From positions 1 to 64,000 of the forward strand of contig CBFHYX010000003.1 of NCBI GenBank assembly GCA_965660145.1: a stretch of DNA of 64,000 nt, in the 5' to 3' direction. The notes beneath the pieces were generated by a model that was given only the letters and a program-made list of their open reading frames with translations, was not told the origin of the DNA and ran no database searches. The position numbers were made by a program, and so were the translations under genes. Source of the DNA: JABURQ01 sp029243145. Its GTDB lineage: Bacteria > Planctomycetota > Planctomycetia > Planctomycetales > Planctomycetaceae. Numbering within the stretch: the stretch's first letter is position 1; each line of letters starts with the position of its first letter. This document shows, piece by piece, positions 35,976 through 44,670 of this stretch.

Positions 35976-36854
35976 ATGTCTGCTGAAACCAATCTGCCAG
36001 GACTGGTTACCACTGCTCAACAAATATCGGCCGTCGTTGTTGAACAGGAAAGAATTGCCACCAATACCTACCGGTTACGATTGAAATGCCCCGAACTGGC
36101 GAGGCAAATTCGTCCCGGTCAATTTTTCATGGTGAAAGAGCCCGGCACAAACGACCCCCTTCTCGGTCGGCCCTTCGCTTTGTTTGATACTTATGAAGAA
36201 GACGGCATCACCGTCGGAATTGACTTCGGGTACGTTTCCATCGGTAAACTCACCAACCTGATGACACACTGGTCTGCCGGTGATCCCGTACAAATTTGGG
36301 GGCCGTTAGGAAATGGATTTCCCGATCCGGGTGATGGGCATTTGATGATGGTCGCAGGTGGAATTGGGCAGACTCCCTTTTTGGCAGTGGCTCGGGAAGC
36401 GCTGGGATTAAAAAGCTACGGCAATCCACCGCGAGAACTCGCCACCAAGCCTGCGAAATTATCACTCGCCTATGGTGTTCGATCAAAAGATTATCTGGCC
36501 GGGATCGAGCAGTTCTCAATGGAAGGACTCGATCTGCAAGTCGCCACCGATGATGGATCATTCGGTCATCACGGCTTCGTCACCGAACTCCTCCAAAACG
36601 CCATTCATTCTGAGACACCTCCCGATCAAGTCTATTGCTGCGGTCCTGAACCGATGATGGAAGCCGTGCAAAAGATCTGTTTGCAGGAGAACGTGCCTTG
36701 CTGGTTGTCTTTGGAATCTCCAATGGCGTGTGGTTTCGGCGCTTGTTTTAGTTGTGTGGTTCCCGTTCGACAAGCTGACGGCAGTTGGGATTACAAACGA
36801 AGTTGCGTCGAAGGCCCTGTCTTCCCCGCCGAGACACTCATCTTTGAAGACTGA
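35976..36854 (+). CDS. pyrK: dihydroorotate dehydrogenase electron-transfer subunit (PyrK-like)
   Basis: 292 residues. A ferredoxin-reductase-like FAD domain ('RPGQFFMVKEPG', 'LLGRPFALFDTY'), an NAD-binding domain ('LMMVAGGIGQTPFLAVA', then 'YCCGPEPMM') and a C-terminal [2Fe-2S] binding segment ('ACGFGACFSC' with a further Cys in 'KRSCVEGPVF') follow PyrK order. PyrK passes electrons between NAD and PyrD type 1B in pyrimidine synthesis. PyrD is not adjacent here, so a different electron partner remains possible. It follows the pseudouridine synthase after 12 bases with AGGA as ribosome binding site. Confidence 0.88.
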   Translation: MSAETNLPGLVTTAQQISAVVVEQERIATNTYRLRLKCPELARQIRPGQFFMVKEPGTNDPLLGRPFALFDTYEEDGITVGIDFGYVSIGKLTNLMTHWSAGDPVQIWGPLGNGFPDPGDGHLMMVAGGIGQTPFLAVAREALGLKSYGNPPRELATKPAKLSLAYGVRSKDYLAGIEQFSMEGLDLQVATDDGSFGHHGFVTELLQNAIHSETPPDQVYCCGPEPMMEAVQKICLQENVPCWLSLESPMACGFGACFSCVVPVRQADGSWDYKRSCVEGPVFPAETLIFED

Positions 36855-36922
36855 CTCTGCCGCACGACTCGAAAGATCGATACAACCGGACATAGAACCC
36901 CGAGTATCCTCCACGCGTCTCC

Positions 36923-36952
36923 TTGTATTAACGGGTATGTGATTGCTAAAAT
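36923..36952 (+). promoter_or_regulatory. sigma-70-type promoter for the coiled-coil gene
   Basis: TTGTAT (36923-36928) and TAAAAT (36947-36952) are separated by 18 bases. Transcription would begin near 36959, giving a leader of about 147 bases before the ATG at 37106. Confidence 0.45.
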
Positions 36953-37105
36953 AGAGAGACGTGGCAAAGAATGCCGATTAGAGGAAGGATTCCCACCCCA
37001 TGTGTGACTCTGGTTAGCTTGTCTAAGAGGAGATCACATCCCGCCGTGCGACCTTGTGTCGTTGAATGAATCCACGCCCCCTTTTCCACACTCAGAGAGG
37101 TTTCC

Positions 37106-37810
37106 ATGATTCGTGTTACACTCGTTACATTGTGCGCATTGCTGTTGAATTTCGGGGGCTCAAGCCTCGATGCTGGCAAACCAAATTGTTGTGCTCCTCA
37201 ACCAACCTGCTGCACTCCAGGCACTCAGAAAACCACCAGCTTTCGCTATCCGTTGCCTTACCATATCGCTCTCCAACGAGCCGATGACGCCGACAAAGCC
37301 GAGGCTTTGAATACCGAACTCGCGACCAAGCTCGAAAAGTTGGAAGCACAACTGGCCTCCACTCAAAAGTCACTGAGCGAAACGCAATCCAAACTTGTTT
37401 CGTCACAAAAGTCGTTGAAGTCAACGCAGCAGTCGCTCGCAAAGGCTGAGACAGAACGCAATGCAGCCCGTAAGCAGGCCCAAAACCAGAAGCAGGCGGC
37501 TCAAAAACAGGCTCAACTCGCCAAAGCCGCCAAAGAGCGTGCCGAAAAATCGGAAGCCGTCAGTAAGTCTGCCCAGCAGCAAGTCGCCAAGATGACCAAG
37601 ACCGTCGAAGAAGCAAAAGCGGCGGCTCAAAAAGAGACGACCGAGTTGAAAGCTCAACTCGCTTCCGTCACTCAAGAGCTAAACAAGATGAAGGAAGAAG
37701 AACAGAAAAAAGCACCGGTCCCGGAAACTCCGCCCGCGAAAGTAGAAGAGCCGGCCCGCGTCAAAGAAGAATCAACGGATGATTCCAAAGACGACAAGAC
37801 CGAAGAGTAA
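37106..37810 (+). CDS. secreted coiled-coil protein with N-terminal cysteine pairs
   Basis: 234 residues. A signal peptide ('MIRVTLVTLCALLLNFGG') is followed by two Cys-Cys pairs ('NCCAPQPTCCTPG'), then a long Ala/Lys/Gln/Glu-rich coiled coil (about 60-205) with repeated 'ST.KSLSETQSKLVSSQ'-like heptads, and an acidic, Pro-rich tail. It has no recognisable domain. Probably a periplasmic or envelope-associated rod; the cysteines could form disulfides or bind metal. A good terminator follows, and a promoter precedes, so it is likely a single-gene unit. Confidence 0.75.
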   Translation: MIRVTLVTLCALLLNFGGSSLDAGKPNCCAPQPTCCTPGTQKTTSFRYPLPYHIALQRADDADKAEALNTELATKLEKLEAQLASTQKSLSETQSKLVSSQKSLKSTQQSLAKAETERNAARKQAQNQKQAAQKQAQLAKAAKERAEKSEAVSKSAQQQVAKMTKTVEEAKAAAQKETTELKAQLASVTQELNKMKEEEQKKAPVPETPPAKVEEPARVKEESTDDSKDDKTEE

Positions 37811-37844
37811 AGTTTACGGCGGACACAGACAGATAATCATACGA

Positions 37845-37876
37845 ACGCGAGGTCATTATTGGCCTCGCGTTTTTTT
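37845..37876 (+). terminator. rho-independent terminator of the coiled-coil gene
   Basis: ACGCGAGG (37845-37852) pairs perfectly with CCTCGCGT (37863-37870) around a 10-base loop, followed by six more T. It starts 35 bases after the stop codon. Confidence 0.9.
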
Positions 37877-37899
37877 ATGGACACACCGAATCTGAGATT

Positions 37900-38592
37900 T
37901 CATTCCCCCGAATTGAACGCCGGCTCGGCGATACCTGTCTCATCAACCAACCAGGGAGTCCACACAAGCTGAACCTCATCGGTGCGGATGTCGCTTTTGC
38001 GGGGTGTCACTTCAAGTTCTTCGAGACCCAACTTCTCAGGATCCCAATGTTCTTCGAGAGACTTAACTTCCTCGTTCAGTTCTTTTTCGAGAGCATCTTT
38101 ATCTTGTTTGAGTGTGGAGACTTTCTCTTTCGCACGTACGACATCATCTCCCTGCTCAGACGCTCGCCCCATTGATCGTGCTGAGGTCGTGGCTTTAGAA
38201 ACATTCGTACGTGAAGCGATTTTGCGTCCAAACAATGCTCCCAGTAAAGTCGATCCGATGCTGAGATACGAGTCGTTTTTGGCTTTCGCGTATTGAGACT
38301 CTTCCCGTTTGACGGCTGCTTCAGCCGTTTCAATGCGACCTTGCAACGTCGCTATTTTGGAGCCAAATTTCTTGCGTAACTTTTCAACATCGAGATCGCG
38401 TTGTTCCGACACTGCTTGTCGAATCCTCACGCGAAAATCGCCTTCCGTTTCTCCCGGTTCGGAATAGAGCTTCAAATCAGTACATTTCCAAACACTCACA
38501 CGTTGGGTCTCATAAAACTCAGCCTTCAACCGCGAAGTCCACCGTTTCAGGTTTGTCTTATTGAGCAACTTCAATGGCACATCGGCAAACAC
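37900..38592 (-). CDS. C-terminal part of a HerA-like ATPase gene split by an in-frame TAA
   Basis: 230 residues if begun at GTG 38592, which has no ribosome binding site. The frame is open upstream for another 32 codons to the TAA (38689-38691) that ends the ATPase frame, so both parts are in one frame. The segment contains a basic/aromatic region ('WTSRLKAEFYETQRVSVWKC'), a long coiled coil with a Gly-rich 'SIGSTLLGALFGRK' hinge, and a beta-rich end ('DEVQLVWTPWLVDETG'). From memory, this region is fused to the ATPase in related proteins. On its own it is probably not translated unless the stop is read through or is a sequencing error. Confidence 0.65.
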   Translation of the reverse strand: MFADVPLKLLNKTNLKRWTSRLKAEFYETQRVSVWKCTDLKLYSEPGETEGDFRVRIRQAVSEQRDLDVEKLRKKFGSKIATLQGRIETAEAAVKREESQYAKAKNDSYLSIGSTLLGALFGRKIASRTNVSKATTSARSMGRASEQGDDVVRAKEKVSTLKQDKDALEKELNEEVKSLEEHWDPEKLGLEELEVTPRKSDIRTDEVQLVWTPWLVDETGIAEPAFNSGE

Positions 38593-38688
38593 GGCTTTCG
38601 GGTGAGGCTCGGATGTCCATTGAAACTGATGCGAATCGACGGGAGTCGCATCGTCCCAATCCGGTTCTGTAATGTCATCATTGAAGGC

Positions 38689-40398
38689 TTACAGCAGTCC
38701 CGTTTCTCTCCACTCGTCGACTTTGTAAGTCGAACGCACAAAATGTAATTCCCCCGTTCCCAACATCATGGGACGATAAACCAAGCGACTCGATTCAGAG
38801 ATCGGCTGTGAGAGATCCAGAAAAGTCTCTTTGACGTCATCGGGGATGACAGGTCGTACAGTGGCCGTCGAAGATGTCATTTGGGGAGCGGGTTGAGCTT
38901 TGGCTTTTGTCGCTGAAGGAATGTGACCGGGAGCGGTCGGAGTTGGCTTCTCGGCCACTTTTGGACGCAGCGGATCCATCAAGGTCCTGATCTGCTGACG
39001 TGTGAGGGGACCGCGCAGATAGGATAATGCCCAACGCGTCTGAAAAGTGACAGGTCGGTTTTCATGCACGTTATTCATCAGAAAAACACGCCGTCCGAGA
39101 CCGGCAAGCGTGGCTTCCATTTCGGCTTTATTAAACTCCTGCCCCGCTTGAATTGACGCTCCTTCGAGACCTTCCAGCACTCGGGCTTTGTCCCGTTCGG
39201 TTTGCAATCGACCAAGGAACCAGGTCCCCGTGTTGGACAAACCTTTGTAATCGAGATCGACGGGGTTTTGAGTCGCCAACACGCATCCCAATCCGTAAGC
39301 GCGGGCCTGCTTCAGTAACGTCAGCATGGGTGTTTTGGAGGGAGGGTTCTTTGTTGGTGGGAAGTAGCCATACAATTCGTCCATGTACAATATTGCCCGC
39401 AAACTCGATGTTCCCGGTTGAGTTCGTACCCAGGAGAGAATTTCGTTCAGCAAGATTGTCACAAAAAACATGCGTTCTGGATCTGAGAGATGGGCGATCG
39501 ACATGATCGAAAGGCGTGGCTTCCCTTCCTTCGTGTACAGCAACCGTTTGATGTCAAGCGGTTCGCCTTCCAGCCAACTGGCAAATGTGGGAGAGGCCAG
39601 AAGGATGTTCAGCGTCATCGCCAACTCGGTGCGATCTTTGGGAGGATAAAACGTCTCCAGATCGAGCACACCGACAGAATGAAACGGCGGATTCTGGATC
39701 TCTTTAATCAAGGAGGGAATATCCATGTCACGACCAGCGAGCCACGCCGTCTGGAGAATATTCGAGATCAAGATATGCTCACGACTATTGAGCGGATCTC
39801 CATCAATGCGAATGAGTGCCAGTAGTCCCGACGCCGCCGAAGACACGCGTTCCCGGAACGCTTCACGGTCGTCCAATATTTGTTGTGCTGGCGCATTGAA
39901 AGATCGCAACACCGTGATCGGCAAGCCGGCAGTGCTTCCCGGCGTGTAGATGGCCATGTCGACCGCATCACGGAACCGTTTGATTCTTCCCGGTGACTGA
40001 CCCCAGGAAGCGAGTCCTTCTTTCCACATGTTAGCCGTCTTCTCGGCATACTCATCGGGAGACATCCCTTCGCGGGCCGCTTCACTCTCATCGATCCACG
40101 GTCGATAATCCTGCGGTTTCATGTCTGGGAACGTCAAAAAGACGTTACCGAGATCTCCTTTGGGGTCGATTGCGATGACAGGGATATTATCGATGGCGGC
40201 CTCTTCGAGTAGAGACAGACAGAGTCCTGTTTTCCCGCTCCCCGTCATCCCGACACAGACCGCATGAGTCGTCAGGTCTTTGGAATCATAGAGAATCAAA
40301 TTATCCCGACACTCGCCGGCTTCCAAATCGTATTCTTTGCCAAGATAGAAGGCGCCAAGTTTTTCGTATTCCGGTAACGCAGTTTTCACGATGGTCAC
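38689..40398 (-). CDS. HerA/DUF87-like P-loop ATPase (N-terminal part of a split gene)
   Basis: 569 residues. Walker A 'GMTGSGKTGLCL' (Gly50-Thr57) and Walker B 'AILYMDELYGYF' identify a HerA/VirB4-related ATPase; 'PVIAIDPKGDLGNVFL' is typical of the DUF87 branch. The C-terminal third has 'LATQNPVDLDYKGL', a sensor-like motif. Such ATPases pump DNA or protein or act on DNA ends; no NurA-type partner is nearby, so no role can be assigned. The frame ends at TAA 38689-38691 and goes on in frame for 263 codons to 37900, so the natural protein probably had about 832 residues. Confidence 0.85.
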   Translation of the reverse strand: MTIVKTALPEYEKLGAFYLGKEYDLEAGECRDNLILYDSKDLTTHAVCVGMTGSGKTGLCLSLLEEAAIDNIPVIAIDPKGDLGNVFLTFPDMKPQDYRPWIDESEAAREGMSPDEYAEKTANMWKEGLASWGQSPGRIKRFRDAVDMAIYTPGSTAGLPITVLRSFNAPAQQILDDREAFRERVSSAASGLLALIRIDGDPLNSREHILISNILQTAWLAGRDMDIPSLIKEIQNPPFHSVGVLDLETFYPPKDRTELAMTLNILLASPTFASWLEGEPLDIKRLLYTKEGKPRLSIMSIAHLSDPERMFFVTILLNEILSWVRTQPGTSSLRAILYMDELYGYFPPTKNPPSKTPMLTLLKQARAYGLGCVLATQNPVDLDYKGLSNTGTWFLGRLQTERDKARVLEGLEGASIQAGQEFNKAEMEATLAGLGRRVFLMNNVHENRPVTFQTRWALSYLRGPLTRQQIRTLMDPLRPKVAEKPTPTAPGHIPSATKAKAQPAPQMTSSTATVRPVIPDDVKETFLDLSQPISESSRLVYRPMMLGTGELHFVRSTYKVDEWRETGLL

Positions 40399-40598
40399 TC
40401 AATCGGCCAGTAGAATGTAAAAAGAATGACCTTTTGATTTTCCTAGGAACCGGGTTCAGAGTCCAGCCTTGAACACGGAATCCTGACAATTCGTCAGCCA
40501 TTCGCGCTGGAAATGAGTGTGAGAGAAAAATGTATCCGTATTGAGTCCCGATTCGGTTATGCTAGAAATGGAAATCATTCCAGAAAGCTCGATGAATT

Positions 40599-41216
40599 AT
40601 GACTGAGAATGAAGGCTCTCTAATTTTTACTCTGCTCAATCAAGCCCGAGAGGGGGACGATCATGCGCGTGATGAATTATTCGAAAAATGTCGAGCGTAT
40701 GTGGGCTTCATGGCACGATCTCAGATGGAAACATGGATGAATGCCAAAATCGATGCGTCTGATCTGATTCAACAAACCATGATGGACGCCCATCAAGGAT
40801 TCGATCAGTTCCGCGGAAAATCAGAAGCGGAATGGATCGGTTGGTTGAAGAAAATTCTGCAACATAACACCGTCGACTTCTGCCGAAAATACAAAGGGAC
40901 CGAAAAACGAAACGCCAATCGTGAAGTTTCGTTTGCGCAATCGCAATCACAAAGTTTGTTCCGAGGAGCGGCAGAACCCGATGGCAACGAAGAGACTCCC
41001 AGCGAAGTGATCATGCGGAAAGAGAACGAAATTCTGTTGGCAGACGCTCTCTCGAAACTACCAGACGATTATCAAGAAGTGATCTATTTGAGAAACATGC
41101 AGCAACTGCCATTCAAAGAAATCTCTGAAAAAATGGAGCGATCTCAAGGGGCCATACAGATGTTGTGGTTGCGAGCCATCAAACAATTGCAGGAGCAAAT
41201 GCAGCATGTCGAATGA
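40599..41216 (+). CDS. ECF-type sigma factor (planctomycete group)
   Basis: 205 residues. Region 2 ('DASDLIQQTMMDAHQGFDQF', then 'IGWLKKILQHNTVDF') and region 4 ('LPDDYQEVIYLRNMQQLPFK', 'QGAIQMLWLRAIKQL') match the ECF sigma factors that in Planctomycetes are encoded next to Ser/Thr kinases. It overlaps the start of the kinase gene by 11 bases, so the pair is co-translated. The kinase, not a classic anti-sigma factor, is the likely regulator. Targets are unknown. Confidence 0.92.
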   Translation: MTENEGSLIFTLLNQAREGDDHARDELFEKCRAYVGFMARSQMETWMNAKIDASDLIQQTMMDAHQGFDQFRGKSEAEWIGWLKKILQHNTVDFCRKYKGTEKRNANREVSFAQSQSQSLFRGAAEPDGNEETPSEVIMRKENEILLADALSKLPDDYQEVIYLRNMQQLPFKEISEKMERSQGAIQMLWLRAIKQLQEQMQHVE

Positions 41217-42885
41217 TGTCGGCGACCGTCCGACCCCATCTGATGAGTCCGAAGAATTGCTGTTTGCGCAATTGGAAGCCTATACCCAAGCGCTTCAGGT
41301 GGGAGATCGTACCACCTGCGAACGCATCTTAAATGAATCACCAGAGATCGAACCCTTCATCGGGTGTCTGGGAAATTTGAATGAATTCAGCGTCGTCCGA
41401 TCTCGTTCACTCGCCGACATCAATCTTCCTGAGTACGCACCTATCATTTCCAGTGGATCGGGATCGAATTCCTCGTTTGGCTCATCCATGCTCAAACCGA
41501 ACCAAACCTTCGGAAAGTTTGAGATTGAAGAGGAACTCGGCCGCGGTGGAATGGGTGTCGTTTTCCGTGCACGTCAGACAGATCTCAAACGCGATGTTGC
41601 CATCAAAGTGATCCGCTCGCATCAACTGGCTGATGACGAAGAATTACGGCGTTTTCAAGTCGAAGCCCAAGCTGCTGCCAGATTGAAGCACCCCCACATT
41701 GTCGCCGTTCACGAGATTGGTGAAGTCGATGGGCAACACTACTTTGCGATGGATTATGTCAACGGGGATACGTTGTCCGACCGGTTGAGATCTGGACCAC
41801 TGGAAATCGAGGAAGCGGCCACATTATTGATTCCCATCGCTCAGGCGGTGCATTATCTCCACGAACATCAGGTCATGCATCGTGACTTGAAACCATCAAA
41901 TATATTACTCGATGAAAACAATAAGCCATTGGTGACTGACTTTGGGCTTGCCCGAATTTTTGGAAACGACGATGACCAACAGACGCAAACCGGAGTGATT
42001 ATCGGTACGCCCAGTTATATGTCTCCCGAACAGGCAGCCGGTCGCGTGAAGCTAATCACGAATCGCAGCGACATCTATTCGCTGGGAGCGATCCTGTACG
42101 AAATGTTGACCGGGAAACCACCCTTCAAGAAAGACCACCCGCTCGACACGATTGTCCAAGTGATTGAACAGGAGCCGTTGTTACCTCGACGCTTGCGCTC
42201 GGGGCTTCCTCGTGACCTGGAAAAAATCTGTCTGAAATGTCTCGAAAAAGATCCCGACAAACGGTACGCAACAGTCGAAGAACTGGCAAATGACCTGGAA
42301 CGTTATTTACGAGGCGACCATGTCCTTGCCGCTTCTCCATCTCTCTTCAGCCGCATGAATCGTTGGTCTCGCCGTTTTCCCGCCGCCTCTTCGCGCTGGG
42401 CTGGAGTGCTCGCTGTAGCAACGATCGTGCAAGGACGTTACTGGATCAGTGGTGTCGAGAGCCAGCTCTATCATAATGAGGTCATGACGATTCTCGGCGT
42501 GTGGGCCATTGTGATTGGGTTATTTCAATTCCTCGCGGCGAATCGAACCGTGAAAACTTATCTGGAATATGCCTGGGCCGCGACGGATGCGCTGCTACTC
42601 ACGTTTGTTTTATTGAAAGTCCCCGAAGATTTGGGGCCGCTGGTCATTGGATATCCCATGGTTGTCGTGGCATCGGGGATGTTTTTCAATGTGCGCGTGG
42701 TCGTCTGTTCGACAATTCTTTCGTGCATGGGGTACCTAGGTCTATGGCGATGGCATCCCACAGAACCCTCTTTGCCACATTACGGAGTGATCTTTATGGT
42801 CACTCTCGGAATTCTGGGAGCCGTCACCGCCGCACAGGTACGGAGGGTCCGCGTCTTGAACCAGTATTATGAATCGCAGCAGTGA
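41206..42885 (+). CDS. membrane Ser/Thr protein kinase paired with ECF sigma factor
   Basis: 559 residues. A 100-residue N-terminal region, common in these kinases, precedes an intact kinase domain (about 104-370): 'LGRGGMGVVF', Lys134 in 'DVAIKVI', Asp227 in 'HRDLKPSN', Asp245 in 'TDFGLAR', 'GTPSYMSPEQAAG'. Five or six membrane helices fill residues about 390-545. All catalytic residues are present, unlike in the kinase-like domain at 22407-25088. Likely role: phosphorylating the co-encoded sigma factor in response to a membrane signal, inferred from the pairing. Confidence 0.93.
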   Translation: MSNDVGDRPTPSDESEELLFAQLEAYTQALQVGDRTTCERILNESPEIEPFIGCLGNLNEFSVVRSRSLADINLPEYAPIISSGSGSNSSFGSSMLKPNQTFGKFEIEEELGRGGMGVVFRARQTDLKRDVAIKVIRSHQLADDEELRRFQVEAQAAARLKHPHIVAVHEIGEVDGQHYFAMDYVNGDTLSDRLRSGPLEIEEAATLLIPIAQAVHYLHEHQVMHRDLKPSNILLDENNKPLVTDFGLARIFGNDDDQQTQTGVIIGTPSYMSPEQAAGRVKLITNRSDIYSLGAILYEMLTGKPPFKKDHPLDTIVQVIEQEPLLPRRLRSGLPRDLEKICLKCLEKDPDKRYATVEELANDLERYLRGDHVLAASPSLFSRMNRWSRRFPAASSRWAGVLAVATIVQGRYWISGVESQLYHNEVMTILGVWAIVIGLFQFLAANRTVKTYLEYAWAATDALLLTFVLLKVPEDLGPLVIGYPMVVVASGMFFNVRVVVCSTILSCMGYLGLWRWHPTEPSLPHYGVIFMVTLGILGAVTAAQVRRVRVLNQYYESQQ

Positions 42886-42940
42886 TCGCGCAATGTCTGC
42901 AACAGTAAAGCAGCGTAGCAGAGGGAGAAAATAGACCTGC

Positions 42941-43129
42941 TTACGAATAATCTTTGAAAGTCTCATATCCCATGTAGCCAATGAGACCGGCACCGATCAA
43001 AAACATGATATCGAGCAGGAACTGCCGTCCATAAGGAATGGCAATGGCCATATCGAGAGCCGCGCTGACACCGACAATACCTGCCAGAACCAGGGCAACA
43101 ATTACTAGATATCTCGAAACATTCGACAT
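42941..43129 (-). CDS. small two-helix membrane protein
   Basis: 62 residues: helix one near 7-30 ('YLVIVALVLAGIVGVSAAL'), helix two near 37-56 ('LLDIMFLIGAGLIGYMGYE'). It begins with ATG at 43129. No family is known to me. Size and hydrophobic pattern are regular enough to support a gene; it is convergent with the kinase gene. Confidence 0.6.
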   Translation of the reverse strand: MSNVSRYLVIVALVLAGIVGVSAALDMAIAIPYGRQFLLDIMFLIGAGLIGYMGYETFKDYS

Positions 43130-43315
43130 TCAGCCGTTCCGATCGTCTTCGGGCGAAATCACTATTACAAATCGTGTCAACTCAACATGTTTCGTCAACG
43201 AGGACGAGTATAGAACACCCGGGGGTGTTGAATCCACCCCGCATTCCAGAAACACGTCCGAATCAGTTCCCTTGACTGATTCAGTCCCTATAACCGGACC
43301 GGATTTCAGGGGTTT

Positions 43316-43723
43316 TCAAGGTTGGCAAAGCTCGACCATGTAACCATCCGGGTCTTGCAAAAAGAGCTGGACGGCTCCATCAGGGCGTGATTTGGGTTCG
43401 GAAATAATTGTGGCAGACTCCGCTTTTGCGGCCTCAAAACAAAACTGCACGTCCTCAACAAGGAACGCAAAGTGGTGATTGCGGGTCGTCGGCTCACCGG
43501 GACGAATCTCTCCGGCTGGTCCTGATCCTGGGTGTTCGAGAATCAGATGGATTTGTGTGTCTCCCGCCTGAAACCATTTGCCAGCGAACGTAAAATCAGG
43601 GCGAGGGACATCCTCCATTCCCAATAAGCCGCAATAAAAGTCTTTACTGGCTTCCAGATCTTTCACAACCAACGTGACGTGATCGAGGGCCTTGACCTGA
43701 ATCGGTGTCGTCATTTTGTTCAT
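43316..43723 (-). CDS. VOC-family protein (glyoxalase/dioxygenase fold)
   Basis: 135 residues with the paired beta-alpha-beta-beta-beta modules of the vicinal-oxygen-chelate fold: 'LDHVTLVVKDLEASKDFYCG' and 'VQLFLQDPDGYMVELCQ'. Metal ligands are likely His15, His of 'IHLIL', His of 'NHHFAF' and the C-terminal Glu. The substrate cannot be inferred; the family covers lactoylglutathione lyases, dioxygenases and resistance proteins. An alternative start is the ATG three codons later. Cytosolic. Confidence 0.88.
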   Translation of the reverse strand: MNKMTTPIQVKALDHVTLVVKDLEASKDFYCGLLGMEDVPRPDFTFAGKWFQAGDTQIHLILEHPGSGPAGEIRPGEPTTRNHHFAFLVEDVQFCFEAAKAESATIISEPKSRPDGAVQLFLQDPDGYMVELCQP

Positions 43724-43824
43724 GAGTTCGCCATTTCCAGATGTTCAATGAGTGTGGATTCTCTCAATTTTGCTCCGACCGAAAGCAGATTGCAAGTCGC
43801 AATCTTGTTCCTGAAACTGCTGAG

Positions 43825-44547
43825 TTAGATGAATGAAGCCGAAGTCGGAATGACAATCAATTCGGGGACTCGAGCCCGTGCTGGTAGACAGGCCACCATA
43901 ACGGCTGTTGCCGCCACATCTTCGGGCTGCAAGATTCGGGCGCGATGTTCGGCAGAAACCGGAGTCGGGCGGTCATCCAGAATCGGAGTTTCAACTTCAC
44001 CCGGATGAATGTTCGTCACGCGGATTTTGTTCTCATGCTCTTCCTCACCGACCGTCATACCAAGAGCACGCATTGCGTACTTCGAAGCATTGTAAGCGAG
44101 ACCACCCAATGGATTCGACCGGATACCTGAAATCGAACAGATATTGATGATCACGCCATCCTGTCGCTCACGCATCCAAGGCAACACGGCTTGAACGCAA
44201 TTGAACGCACCAGTTGCATTGATCTTGATGAGCTTGTCCCAATCGTCGGGATCAAGCTCAGAGACTCGTCTCTTTTGAATGTTTGTGCCAGCCGAATTAA
44301 CGAGAATGTCGATGTGTCCAAGTTCGCCAGCCGCCCATGTGAACAACTCTTTGACACTTTCGCGATCTGAAACATCACAGGCATGATATTTGAAGTTGGT
44401 CCCTTCGGCAGTTTCTTTCAACTTCGCTTCACGACGGCCGGTAATAGCAACCTGGCATCCGAGATCGGCCAGTCCATGCGCAATGGCGGCTCCAATTCCC
44501 GTCGCTCCCCCGGTCACTAACGCAACTTTTCCTGCGAGTATCGACAT
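43825..44547 (-). CDS. short-chain dehydrogenase/reductase
   Basis: 240 residues. NAD(P)-binding 'TGGATGIG' near residue 13, 'NSAGTN', and the catalytic 'YNASKYA' with the usual Ser in 'NICSISGIRS' upstream. It fits the classical SDR family; the substrate is unknown. It lies in a run of minus-strand genes (VOC protein, SDR, HD hydrolase) with gaps of about 100 bases. Confidence 0.92.
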   Translation of the reverse strand: MSILAGKVALVTGGATGIGAAIAHGLADLGCQVAITGRREAKLKETAEGTNFKYHACDVSDRESVKELFTWAAGELGHIDILVNSAGTNIQKRRVSELDPDDWDKLIKINATGAFNCVQAVLPWMRERQDGVIINICSISGIRSNPLGGLAYNASKYAMRALGMTVGEEEHENKIRVTNIHPGEVETPILDDRPTPVSAEHRARILQPEDVAATAVMVACLPARARVPELIVIPTSASFI

Positions 44548-44670
44548 CGTATTTTCTCCTCTGTAACTTCAGCGTTAAAACATGAATCCATGTGAAGTTC
44601 ACATCATACCGCTGTGTCACATCCGATGCGAGCAGAGAAAACAATCTGCAAGACTGTCATCTGAAGATGA

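Noticed and set aside
6612..38691. Stop-codon reassignment (TAG or TAA read as an amino acid)
   Set aside because: Both codons end other, well-defined genes in the window (for example TAA at the 58917 end), and the two interrupted genes use different stops.
38689..40398. HerA-like ATPase as part of a HerA-based defence or DNA-repair pair
   Set aside because: No NurA, SIR2, DUF4297 or other usual partner gene is adjacent, and the DUF87-branch motifs do not allow a defence call.
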